Positions 22,751-33,386 of a stretch of DNA of 64,000 bases are shown in pieces. Position 1 is the first letter of the stretch, and every line of letters begins with the position of its first letter. This DNA is from Zizania palustris (lineage: Eukaryota > Streptophyta > Magnoliopsida > Poales > Poaceae). Where the stretch lies: contig JAAALK010000084.1 of assembly GCA_019279435.1 (NCBI GenBank), forward strand, positions 12,542,916 through 12,606,915, given 5' to 3'. Under the pieces are notes generated by a model, which saw only the letters and a list, made by a program, of their open reading frames with translations, was not told the origin of the DNA and ran no database searches. A program made the translations under genes and the position numbers.

Positions 22751-24034
22751 CTTTTTTTCCTTTTCCAATTGTCTGAAACTTGCACGGAGTAAGTCGCTGC
22801 ACTGAGAAATTTCCACCTTTAATCACACCGGAGCCAGATCCTTCCACTGCAACACAAAGCACATACGATAGGGTAATGCCAAGACATTGGAGGGGAGAAC
22901 ACTATTAAACATATGATCGCTTCGCATAAAACCATATAGCCCAGACCCCCGTGGTAATGATCCCCAAAACAATCCTCAATCAACTTCTCATGACAAGATG
23001 GTATTCTCTCCCAACACAAAGAGTATTGAAAAAAATACCACAAAAATTTAGACAAAGCACAATGGAACATCAAATGATCCAACATCTCCAACTGATTAGA
23101 CATCTTACAGCTTGGGCTCTCCCAACCAATTTTTTCGACGCAATTGATATCCAACCTGAATTTTACCTTTCATCACAAGCCAAAGAAAAAAATTAGTGGA
23201 GCTGAACAGTGAAGAAATTATGCCTAAGAAAATTCTCGATAGATCGAAAGTTTTGATTTTGAATCAAAAGTTCCGATTATTTTTTGAATTAGATCTGAAT
23301 TAGAACCCTAGACACAAAAACTTCTCCTCTCCCTTCTTGATCTCAATAGTTGAGATTGAGATTTCTCCCCGGTTTCTCATAAGTGGTGCTAGCACACCGT
23401 CGTGAGATTAATCTCATCCATGTACGTGTGGACTCTGTAGAGGCGCTACTCGAATAGCGACACTCGTTGGCTTTTTTTCACGTCGACATCATCGGTCTTC
23501 AATGATTGTATCGCTGGGGAACTGTTGGATCGACACGAGGATAAGCAAGGGTGCGCTTCTCTAACATTTTATTCCGTTACACTAGCGCGTCTCGCGTTAT
23601 AAAGTAACGATTCATGATCCCTCACGGGCATGGTTCCCATGCCCCAATAGCTCCACACACAGTTCAAATTATCATCAACCACCGCCTAAAGACCAACAAC
23701 TGACACATTGATTTTGCAGAAAAACCCCTCTTGTCCAACTCCCAAATAATACCTTTTGAACTGAAAACAAACCAACCATCTCTCAAGACACCAATTACCA
23801 AATCTTTAGGATTCAAACCAATTGAAAAGAGACTATAAAAGTTGATTTTAAGAGGAACATCATCCAACTAGGTATCCTTCAAAAATAGAATGCTTTCCTC
23901 ATTACCAATCCTAAAACTACAATTGTTCGAACCTAAGACTTGATTTTCTGTAAGCTATTCCAAAAATAAGAATCTTTTATAATTTGATGACTAAAGAAAC
24001 TTTTCTTGAGGTTATATTTCTTTTCCGATAACTC
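22750..24034 (-). mobile_element. LINE fragment (RT C-terminus and zf-RVT), interrupted
   Basis: Minus-strand L1-like remnant. The stretch 23867-23664 carries WELDKRGFSAKSM, the motif after the RT, preceded by a LINE-like segment (YSLFSIGLNPKDLVIGVL). The stretch 23200-22819 is the zinc-binding RT-associated domain (FLWLVMKGKI, then CKMSNQLEMLDHLMFHC). About 350-450 bp of unrelated sequence separates these two (23205-23655). A T-run at 22751-22757 may mark the 3' poly(A) end. At the other side Tat element E begins at 24035 within LINE-like sequence, and the RT core is not found beyond E. Confidence 0.7.
23205..23655. other. Unidentified insertion within the LINE fragment
   Basis: The sequence breaks the LINE frame between two motifs normally about 30 residues apart. 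It contains an 8-bp inverted repeat with a 3-base loop (TTTTGATT at 23251-23258, AATCAAAA at 23262-23269) and a stretch CTTGATCTCAATAGTTGAGA. I found no coding region, clear TIR or TSD. Confidence 0.4.
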
Positions 24035-27000
24035 TGTTGACACCAAGATTTATTAAAACTTAGACCCACTAAGGATGTTGCATGGTCAATAGAAGTCAAA
24101 GGAGTTCGGTCAAAGGTGGTCAAAGAAGCATGTCCATATCTTTACAGCATGGTCGGATATGAAGGAGCCGGTGAAGGTGAGAGAAGATAAAGATTGATCC
24201 AGAATTGGTTACAATATGGGTTACTTGGATGACAAGTCTCCAGACTATAAATATGTATCTAATTAGCTAGATTTAGAGGACACACACAATCAACCATAAC
24301 AAACTATTTCTTCGGCACATCGCCACCCTTTGATTCCAAAGGTTAACCACGGCGAGACTTGGCACTTGGAACCGGGTTGCATCATCTCAATCTCCGGTGA
24401 AGAGGTGAGTCCCACCACCTCGACGATCACATCTACAAGGTTCATGTTCTTCGATGCTGCATCGTATCGATCTCTTGAGATATCGGCATGATCGGTGTGA
24501 TCGCCAGTTTTATCTTGGTATATTTTGCTAGGTCTAAGGTTGAATTGTTTTGATCTCTTAGATTAATGTGAATTAGGTGTCGTAGTTTGAGGCTTCATCA
24601 GTTAAGTCCAGCATGTCATGCTATTGTATCTAGTTCATGCTATGTACCATTCATCTAAATAAAGAATGTCCGATGCATTGAAGTGTTATTGATTTATCGT
24701 GAGTAGCAATTGTGTTAGTTAGGTCTGATCTTGCAGTTACAATAATTTGATGGTATGAATACATTGTTTGGTTTCCCCCAAAAAGCGAACAAAGTCGTAA
24801 GTTTCCCCCAATCCAAGACCATCCCTAGCCTTTGCACGTTTTGGTTTCAGAGTCCGAAGTATTGAGTTTGTGTCCTTGGTCAAGTCCGGTTGCTAGTTAG
24901 TATTATGATCCCTTTTTCTAAATCCCTTATACTAGCCACCACCCATAAATCCCCTTTGATTTGCAATTCGCGTCCAAACTAGAACCTCAAAACCCTGATT
25001 CAGATTGCCTCTAATAAAACAGTCATATCTTTTGCATACAGACTCGCAATAAGGAAAATAAATACATTTTAGAAATCTACAGAAAATGTTAGGTCTAAGT
25101 TTTTCTAGCTAGATAGGTTCTCCGATTTTAGTTTCTCCTAATTCGGTCGAAAAGATCGATTTTTCCATCCCCAAAGTTTCTTGCGCAGATTTTTCAGCTC
25201 ATCTTTATTTGCCTACATAGCACTTCTTTTCTGCAAAATTGTGTCACATCTTATTGGTTTGTCTTCTTTGTGCTCCTAGTCAACAAAAAAAGAAGTGTCA
25301 AAAAAAGAGTTCAAGAAAAAAAGAGTTATAAAAATATCGAAAAAAAATAAAAATATCGAAAAAGGGGAGCACTTAGGGATATGCTTAGAAGATATTAGAG
25401 TTGTGTGGTGCTGTTTTTCGTACTGCTTTGTGCTGATTTTATCAATCCTTAAGCCCTCCTTTGAGTCTCAACCACGTTCTCATATAAGTCTTATTCTCAT
25501 AGGGATCACATTCAGACCAGCAATAAGTACAAGTACTCTGGGCACTTATTTTATATTACTATCTTTTTCTGAATCATGTTCCACCATGTAGATTACTCTT
25601 GTTTAACCACCTAGACTCCACTTATATACTTCTCATTGGTGCAGCTTGAGTCTTTGCAATCGTATAGAACTCTCTTTGGAAGTCACCAACCAGTCAAGAA
25701 TTGTGCCATGACTATGATTGTGCCATCCACTGCCCTGCAATGGTAAGAACCTTGTAAGATAGTGGTAAGACGCTTGAGTGTGAGCGAGAGCACCTTCAAC
25801 TACCTAATAGTTGATAGGAATAAATTTTTTCCTAGTTGTTTATAGCAAAAAATGGCATTAATGGTCAAGCTAAGCAAAATACTGAAAAATAGTATTTTTG
25901 ACCGAAAATATGTCAAACTTGGCACAGGGCGGTCTGACCGGCTATAGTAGGACGGTCCAACCGGCTAGGCCCTGTCAGACCAGACCCATGGACTCAGTCA
26001 GACCGGCCAAGGATTCAGAATGTGAATCCGAAGTGGATTCGAATTGTGTTTGTCCAAATCTTATCTCAACCAAATTTTGTCTGAATCCTATTGTATTTTT
26101 AGCAAGGGACCACTAGCCCACCCCCTATAAATACTTGGGGCAAGGCCGATTCAAGTGGCTCTATATCCAATCTAAAAAATCCAAAGCCCTAGCTTTGAAT
26201 CACATTTACTTTTCTTTACTTTCCGCATCTTCGTGGCTTTGCTTGAAAGACCTCCATCTATCGCGTCCGTAATCACGGTAACCCTTGCTGGTTCACTTGT
26301 GAACCTCCCGTTAATCCACGTAATGAATTGCTATCCCTTTTATAAGTTTTTTATCGCCATATTTGGTAATTCGGCCCCTTGGTCGAATTGTATTTGATCT
26401 TCGGATGTTTTTGCAGATCAATTGCCTTCCTAAACATCTCTGCAATGTTTGGAGTCGTTTGAAGATTATTTGCTGGGACTACCGAAGTTTGGAAGATCTG
26501 ATCTGTTACTTTGGTCCGACCGGCGTTGAGACTTCAGTCTGACTGGGCCTCATCACGCGTTGTCGGCAACAGCCGGTCAGACCGACAGCACTCCACCGAT
26601 CCGACCAGGACCCTTTGCACCACGCTGTGCCGAAATCTAAAGGTTGCGCCCGAAGCCCCTTTGCATTGCACCACGTTGGAGCATCTGCCGAAGCCTGCGC
26701 GCCGAATCCTACCTCGTCGGTCCGACCGAAGGAGCCTCGCCGACCAGACCGCTGGAGCCACCCTTCGCAGCTGCCTTCGGGACACCGCATAGAGCCTCTT
26801 CGCAAACCCCCCTGGTCTGATCGAGGTTGTAAATCTGGTCTGACTGGGCCTGAGGCCGAAGGTGCCCTAGGTACCCTTCGGGCCAATCTTCGTTGTAACT
26901 CCAAATCGGCCTCCGAATTGGCCGATTGCAGGTGTTTTAGTCATTCTATTCTTGTTTACATTATTACTAACACTTTCGACCAATTGGATTAAGATATTAA

Positions 27001-27134
27001 TTATTTGTCTGATTGCCTGGCGACTCCAAATCCCTTATCACTATTAAGTGTAGTCGAAACGCAGCGTCGGTATCGTTGCGATACTTTTGGACATCGAACC
27101 GGCCCAAGTGTGGGGGCGCATTTCTGCATCAACA
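24035..27134 (+). repeat. 5' LTR of element E (about 3.1 kb)
   Basis: Starts TGTTGACACCAAGATT and ends TTCTGCATCAACA, directly before a PBS-like sequence at 27135-27160. The second half has many GGTC(C/T)GACCGG-type motifs (25920-26850), common in LTRs of Tat elements in panicoid grasses as far as I recall. No gene is seen within it. The left flank is AACTC; the matching right TSD is lost with the 3' end. Confidence 0.7.
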
Positions 27135-27270
27135 CACTTTTTGGCGACTCCGCTAGGGACAACGCCAATCATGACTACTACCTCTACATCAGCAGCTAGT
27201 ACCTCTACTACGTCTACATCCACTACATCGCCGATGAGCACTATGGGGGGTGTGGACATCGACGACCGCA

Positions 27271-28718
27271 TGTAGGACCGAAAGTAGCGACCAGAGGGGG
27301 GTGAATGGGCGCCTAAAAAATTCTTTCGAATCAATGGTCTGCTCCCAAAACCCAACGCACCTCAAAAGACTAAACAGCACAACGAGAACAAATTGCCTAA
27401 GTCTGCAGATTCGAAGTCTGCTCATTCGAAGTCTACAGATTCTAAGTCTGCAGATTCTAAGTCTGCAGATTCGAAGTCTGCTGATTCGAAGGTTGCAGAT
27501 TCGAAGTCTGCAGATTCGAAGGTTGCAGATTCGAAGTATGCAGATTCGAAGTCTGCAGATTCGAAGTATACAGATTCGAAGTATGCAGATTCAAAGTATG
27601 CAGATTCGAAGCCTGCAGATTTGAAGTATGCAGATTCGAAGCCTGCAAATTTGAAGTATGCAGATTTGAAATATGCAGATTTGAAGCCTGTAGATTCGAA
27701 GTATGCAGATTCGAAGTATGCTTTACAGAGTTGGACTTTACACAAGAAAAAGTGACTTTGGCCCTTTTAACTCGATCAAAAAGCTATGCAGGAAAAAGCA
27801 AGCCTAGAGTACTAGTGTACTGTTGCTACAAAGAAGTAGTACTACTTGCAAACAGCAAGAACTAGTACTACTCAGTGAAGAACCGAAGCAACAGAGACTC
27901 AGTTCTCAGGAATAGAAGTTGCTGCGCAACAATAAAGACCATAAAAACACTGGAAACCGAATGACAAGAGGAGGGAAGAGAATCTCACAGATTCAAGAAG
28001 AACAAATGGAATGCAGGAATTTAAATCGCAGGGAACAAGAGCCTAGCGGCGCACAACAGGAGAGAGAACGCAGGAGACAAAATGATCCAATAGATTAAAA
28101 AGTGAATTCTGGAAGGGTTAGTCCAACCCTAGGGATTGGGGTCCTATTTATAGGCAGCCCAACACATAGGAATATTCCACCAGCCCCTTAGGGTTTTTTT
28201 ACAGACGCTAAAATAAAGGAAAAGACTCAACTGCCCTTAGGATTTTTTACAGACTCAACTGACTGATTGTGGGCCTAGAGATACAGATGACTTATCCGGA
28301 AGCTAAGCTTTCGTAGCGACTACGGCTTCTCTTCTGGACAGTTGGATACAAGATCGACGGTTGTCAGTTTTGCGCCGAAACTGACAAAGCCTCCAACGGA
28401 TTGCACCAGGTACCCGGATTGGGTCGGCCCGACTCTACAGCTCTCTCAGCCCGGCAATCGCTCACCGCCCGTGTACCTGAGTCAATCCTGGTTAACAGCC
28501 TAGTGGGTCTTCTGCTGCTCCTAGCCCATGTACTCGGATTGGGCCAGCCCGACTTCGCAACCTCCTCTGCTCGACAATGGCTTGCTGCCCGTGTACTTGA
28601 GTCACACGCGGCCCATGAAACAGCATATCTCTTATTCTTTTGTCTTCTTTGACTATCGTTGACAATGACTCATCACTTCTGGAGCCATGAGGCCCACGCT
28701 ATTCATCATGGCTCCTCA
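27271..28718 (-). repeat. 3' LTR of element D
   Basis: 1448 bp. Holds a 15-bp minisatellite (27401-27720) and a minus-strand TATA motif CCTATAAATAGG at 28143-28154. An inverted repeat lies at the outer U3 end (GGAGCCATGA, 28681-28690, against TCATGGCTCC near 28707-28716). The structure agrees with the 5' LTR apart from minisatellite length and small changes. Confidence 0.9.
27401..27720. repeat. 15-bp minisatellite in D's 3' LTR (about 21 units)
   Basis: Tandem units of the form GCAGATTCGAAGT(C/A)T, about 21 copies, with variants ending GCC or GGT. The unit length is a multiple of three and has no stop in several frames, so it yields five-residue repeats: ADSKS/ADSKY on plus, and ADFES/AYFES and SNLHT/SNLQA on minus. 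Confidence 0.95.
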
Positions 28719-30053
28719 ATCTCCCCCTTAATGAGTGCATTGTCAACACTCCTCTTCTTCAGCTCTTCAGCACCTGCGAACAAATGTGGAAACACGAAAC
28801 AAAGCACAAGAAAAACAAAGAAGAAGAAAAAATAAGGTAAAAGTTTAACCCTAATGACCAAAAGCCAAACAAAAGGAAGAAGCGGTCATTATGGTTAACC
28901 AAAGGTAAAAGCTCAAACATGAGTGCAAACTTAGGAAATTTAACAAGGATATCAAAAAGAGTAAGCGAGATAGAAAACTCCCCCTCATACTCTTATCAAA
29001 ACATTCTCCCCCTTGTTGACAAGTGAACTCATCAAGCACTCGAGAAAAAAAACAGACTCCCCCTGAAATGCAACTCCCCCTCAAAATATGTGATGAATGC
29101 AACTGGGGTGCAAGTGGAGTGAATAAAGCATGCTTCTCAGATATGATTGACTGCAATTACAAAATCTAATAGATACAGCAAAAGACATACTGCCTAAGAT
29201 ACATGGCATAATTAGTGCAATAGATGATATCTAAAGAAAGTCATTAGCACGCATTATCAATTTTTGCAAACAAAAAGCATCACCACATTTTCTAGTTGAC
29301 AAGCAAGGTAAAGCATGAGATGCAAGGGCTAACTGATATCTACCAAGATAAGCATTTGTCCAAAACAAAGTGCTTCAGCAAACTTGTTATCAGTTCAATT
29401 TTCAAGCCTTTTTTTTCATTTTTGCCAGGGGTTATTTGCACGTTAAACCTTATGCTGACCGACCAAGTCAAGCCTAGGCTAGAACTGGACCATCAGAAGC
29501 TTAAGACATTGGTCTTGGCATACATTACGTTGTCCTAGTTCATACCAAAGTGCTATGGTACGCAGTCCAGAACAATGTAATGCGACAAAACAAACCCACC
29601 TGGATCTTTTCAAGTTATGCATAAAAAGGCATGGAATTTTCATTTTTCTTGATTTTTCATCATTTTTATAGCACATATCCATGTTTTAAAGCAGAAAGAT
29701 GTCCAAGTTGCATATTTGCATCTAAGTCAGGAACTAGCTACAAGGCATGTAACAGATAGCAATAACATTCAGCCTACGCATGCTAGTTACCAGAAGCAAT
29801 GGTGATCATTTTTTCAAGTTTTAAAAACATAAAAGCCATGCGTATGACAGATATTAGACATATCAAGTGAACTGAATCAAAGCATGTTCATTGACAAGTA
29901 ATCAAAAACATGTACCAGCTAGAGTAAGTAAAGCAGTTCAATCATATAACAGAAGCAAGCTCAAAAGTGTGATATGTGAATATGCAAGATATGAACACAC
30001 ACAAAAAGACTCAAGAAAAGAGTAAAGAAGAAAGAAAACTGATGCAAAATATC
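28719..30053. other. Region of D between pol and 3' LTR, no gene seen
   Basis: About 1.3 kb of AT-rich sequence holding the polypurine tract (28719-28730). Open frames are short and unlike known env-like proteins. SIRE elements often carry an env-like ORF here, so it is absent or decayed. Confidence 0.5.
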
Positions 30054-31754
30054 CTAGAAAGGATACACAACACCCAAATCCCCTCGTAAACGCTCAAATG
30101 TAGACTGATCTAGGGGTTTGGTAAAAATGTCAGCCAACTGATGATGGGTATCAACATGAACAAGGTCAATGATACCTTTCTCATATTGATCCCTCATAAA
30201 GTGAAAGCGCCCATCAATATGTTTGGTTTTTGAATGGAGACATGGGTTTTTCCCTACACTAATAGCACTAGTGCTGTCGCAAAACAATGGAACCCTGGTA
30301 GGAAAGAACAACCCAAAATCTCGCAGAGTGGAAATCATCCAAACCAACTGTGAGCAGTAGCTACCAGCAGCTACGTACTCAGCCTCTGTGGTCGAAAGAG
30401 CAACTCCAGATTGCTTTCGAGAAGACCAAGAGACAAGAGAAGAACCAAGAAACTGGCAAGTACCGGAAGTCGACTTGCGATCCAACCGGCACCCACCAAA
30501 GTCGGCATCCGAAAAGCTAGATAAATCAAGAGATGATGATGCTGAATAGTAAAGACCGAGATCGGGCGCATAAGTGAGATACCTGAAGATGCGCTTGACA
30601 GCCTGCCGATGAGACGCGCGTGGTGAAGACTGGAAATGTGCACAAAGTCCTACGGCGAACTGTATGTCAGGTCTTGTCGCTGTCAAGTACAGCAGCGAAC
30701 TGATCATCCCTCGAAACTCTCTCTTGTTGACCTTGACGCTGCTCTCGTCCTTGTCCAGACCCCCAGATGTTCCCATCGGGGTCATCTGCGGCTTTAGCTC
30801 ACCACCAAAGTCAAATTTTTTCAACATGTCACGAGTGTACTTACCTTGGTGGATGAAGGTGCCGTCCTTGGTCTGCTTGATTTGGAGCCCTAAGAAATAC
30901 TTGAGCTCACCCATCAGGCTAATCTCAAACTCACTGTGCATCTGCTCAGAAAACTTGGACACAAGAGAATCAGTAGTACCGCCAAAAATAATATCGTCCA
31001 CGTAAATCAGAGCAACCAAGAAATCTGAAGCATCTGTGAGCAAGAAAAGAGTTTTATCCACCGAACCCATCACAAAGTCCTTCCCCAATAAAAATTGCTT
31101 CAACCGGTCATACCAAGCCCTAGGGGCTTGCTTCAACCCGTATAAAGCTTTTTGCAACTTAAAAACATGTCGAGGAAACTTAGCGTTCTCAAAACCAGGC
31201 GGTTGCCTAACATAAACTTCCTCTTCTATGTACCCGTTCAGAAAAGCACTCTTGACATCCATTTGAAAAAGCTTAAAACCCTTCGAAATGGCAAAAGCTA
31301 GAAGAATACGAATGGACTCAAGATGGGCAACAGGAGCGAAGGTTTCTTCAAAGTCAATACCCTCTTTCTGGCAAAAACCCTGGGCAACTAATCGAGCCTT
31401 GTTGCGCACCACAACCCCATCTTCACCTTGTTTGTTTTTGAACACCCACTTGGTGCCTATGGGGTTGCATCCTGGTGGCGGCTCAACTAGTGTCCAAACC
31501 CGATTGCGGACAAAGTTCTCAAGCTCTTCTTGCATGGCATTAATCCAATTAGAATCAGAAAGAGCATGAGAAACATCTCTGGGCTCAAAAGATGCAACAA
31601 AAGCAGATTCAGCAAACACAGCAAGAGAGGCATTAGACGAACGCAATGTTCTCTCAGTCAAATCACCAATGATGAGCTTTGAGGGATGGTTACGCTGAAC
31701 TGCTCGGGTTCCCTGGTGATCTGAAGTCACCTCACCGGATTCAGCAGCTGGCAC
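30054..31754 (-). CDS. Element D pol: reverse transcriptase and RNase H (566 open codons)
   Basis: The longest open frame in the window, but only the C-terminal part of a broken Copia polyprotein. The RT shows WVFKNKQGEDG, ARLVAQGF, FQMDVKSAFLNG near residues 163-174, LYGLKQAPRAWYDRL, and the catalytic IYVDDIIF at about 250-257. RNase H follows with DADFGGCRLDRKSTSG, TTEAEYVA and SKTKHIDGRFHF, including its conserved acidic residues. RT copies element RNA into DNA and RNase H removes the RNA strand. The start at 31754 is only the first methionine after a stop, since the frame belongs with integrase upstream (31799-32332). RT and RNase H motifs look intact. Confidence 0.85.
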   Translation of the reverse strand: MPAAESGEVTSDHQGTRAVQRNHPSKLIIGDLTERTLRSSNASLAVFAESAFVASFEPRDVSHALSDSNWINAMQEELENFVRNRVWTLVEPPPGCNPIGTKWVFKNKQGEDGVVVRNKARLVAQGFCQKEGIDFEETFAPVAHLESIRILLAFAISKGFKLFQMDVKSAFLNGYIEEEVYVRQPPGFENAKFPRHVFKLQKALYGLKQAPRAWYDRLKQFLLGKDFVMGSVDKTLFLLTDASDFLVALIYVDDIIFGGTTDSLVSKFSEQMHSEFEISLMGELKYFLGLQIKQTKDGTFIHQGKYTRDMLKKFDFGGELKPQMTPMGTSGGLDKDESSVKVNKREFRGMISSLLYLTATRPDIQFAVGLCAHFQSSPRASHRQAVKRIFRYLTYAPDLGLYYSASSSLDLSSFSDADFGGCRLDRKSTSGTCQFLGSSLVSWSSRKQSGVALSTTEAEYVAAGSYCSQLVWMISTLRDFGLFFPTRVPLFCDSTSAISVGKNPCLHSKTKHIDGRFHFMRDQYEKGIIDLVHVDTHHQLADIFTKPLDQSTFERLRGDLGVVYPF

Positions 31755-31798
31755 CTCTGGACTCGACTGAGGGGGTTCGATCGAAGTGGAAGAAGTGA

Positions 31799-32803
31799 TC
31801 AGAGGTCGCCCTCGTCCTCAGTCAAAATCTCAGAAGGTGTGGGCTCTGCAGGGGGTGCAGAAGGCCCACCCTCAACAGCAGCTGGAGTATCCTCATCTTC
31901 CTCGAAGATGGACTCTCCGAGCTCACCATCAGAAGGCTCAAAAGAAGGAGTCAAAGAAGGCAAGGACTCATCAAATGAGACCTCACAAGTTTCGACAAGC
32001 AACTGGGTTTCGAGTTTCCAAACACGGAAACCTCGAGAATGCAATGCATATCCAAGAAAAACACCATCCCAGCAACGAGACTCAAACTTGTCCAAATGCC
32101 CTCCCTTCTTGAGCACAAAGCACTTGCAGCCAAATGCTCGCAAGTGGCTCACCTTGGGCTGTCTTCCAAATCGCAACTCATCTGATGTCTTACCAAGGTA
32201 AGCTCTAAGAAAAATGCGGTTGGCCAGATAGCAAGCCGTGTTCATGGCTTCAGCCCAAAAACGCCTAGGAGTCCTGTGCTCATCGAGCATCATCCTGGCC
32301 ATCTCGACTAGCGTGCGGTTCTTTCGTTCCACAACGCCGTTCTATGGGGGAGTGTAAGGAGAAGAAAACTGATGGCCAAGACCTTGATCACTACAGAAGC
32401 TGACGAACTGAGAGTTCTTGAACTCAGAGCCATTGTCGGAGTGAATTGCTCACATTCGACCATTGTTCTCATTCTTCAGCTTCAAAATCAGGTCATGAAC
32501 AAACTAAAAAGTTTCATCCTTAGACTCCAAAAAGAAAACCCACGAGAATCGAGAGAAGTCGTCAACAATGACAAGTGTTTACCACTTCGCACCGACTGAA
32601 CATACCCGAGCTGGACCAACAGTGTCCAAGTGTAAAAGCTCACCCGGATACGAAGTCATCACCTGAGTCACAGGTGAGTGAGAAGCGGCAACCATTTTCC
32701 CATGACGACAGGGATGACAAACTAGATCCTTCTCCATCTTAAGCTTGGGCAATCCTCGGATGAGGTCCATAGAGCTCAACCTGACTAGCAGATCAAAGCT
32801 CAA
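31799..32803 (-). pseudogene. Element D integrase, broken
   Basis: The stretch 32803-32579 holds the pre-integrase zinc-binding part (CHPCRHGK) and the start of the core (GELLHLDTVGP, with the first catalytic Asp). The region 32340-32578 is interrupted by stops. The stretch 32332-31799 begins MERKNRTLVEMARMML, which contains the catalytic Glu, and continues with the Copia integrase C-terminal part (AFGCKCFVLKKG, then SRGFRVWKLET). A TAG just upstream, at about 32343-32345, lies inside the normally conserved NGV.ERKN motif. Confidence 0.8.
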
Positions 32804-33004
32804 ATGACCTAACCTCCTATGCCACTTCTAGAGCTCAGAGGAGGATCCAGCAATCAAACAGCGAAAAGGGCCAAAAGAACTAGAGAAGTCAATTCAAAAA
32901 ACTTTACTGAATGGTAAAATCTGGCAAATCAAAGACCCTCTAGAATCAAACACAGAAGAATTGCCCTTCTTAAAACGCACTTCCAAACCATCCTCAAGAA
33001 GTTG

Positions 33005-33244
33005 CTAAACAGAAATCAAATTGAAGTTCAAATTCTTAACCAAAGCAACATTCTTCAAAGAGAAATGATCTGAAATGCGAATAGAGCCTATGCCACTTAC
33101 CTTCCCTTGACCACTGTTCCCGAATGTGATGTACTCTTTGGAGCTCGGGGGAGAGAGACTAGAGAACCATCTGCGATGTCCCGTCATGTGGCGAGAGCAT
33201 CCTGAGTCCATAATCCAAACATCCTCCAGTCCCCGATCCTGCAC
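33005..33244 (-). pseudogene. Element D protease
   Basis: An open stretch with VWIMDSGCSRHMTGHRRWF, the Copia aspartic protease active site (DSG), followed by FGNSGQGKVSGIG. Retroviral-type proteases act as dimers to cut the polyprotein. The active-site triad is intact, but frames on both sides are broken. Confidence 0.8.
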
Positions 33245-33386
33245 AATAAGTGGTTGTAAGTGGGAGCAAATGGTCCGGCACCAGGTGTAGCAAAAGAGCT
33301 AAACCAGTGTCGAGCCATCTGCTCAAAAGACGGAAAGTAGAAATCATCATGAGAGTTCGGACCAAAACGCGGCTCAAAGCACGGTC

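Noticed and set aside
26504..26992. Open frames on both strands near 26.5-27.0 kb
   Set aside because: They fall in GC-rich motif repeats (GGTCNGACCGG) of E's LTR; no protein family is recognisable.
27401..27720. CRISPR-like array or heat-shock-element cluster
   Set aside because: Units are contiguous with no unique spacers, and TTCGAA lacks the two-base gap of heat-shock elements.
27250..27755. Plus-strand frames with ADSKS/QIRSL repeats taken as a repeat protein
   Set aside because: The strand is antisense to the element, and the repeat follows simply from the 15-bp minisatellite.
28851..29156. Possible env-like frame downstream of D's pol
   Set aside because: Only 101 codons, with no signal peptide plus transmembrane arrangement and no similarity that I recognise to SIRE env-like proteins.
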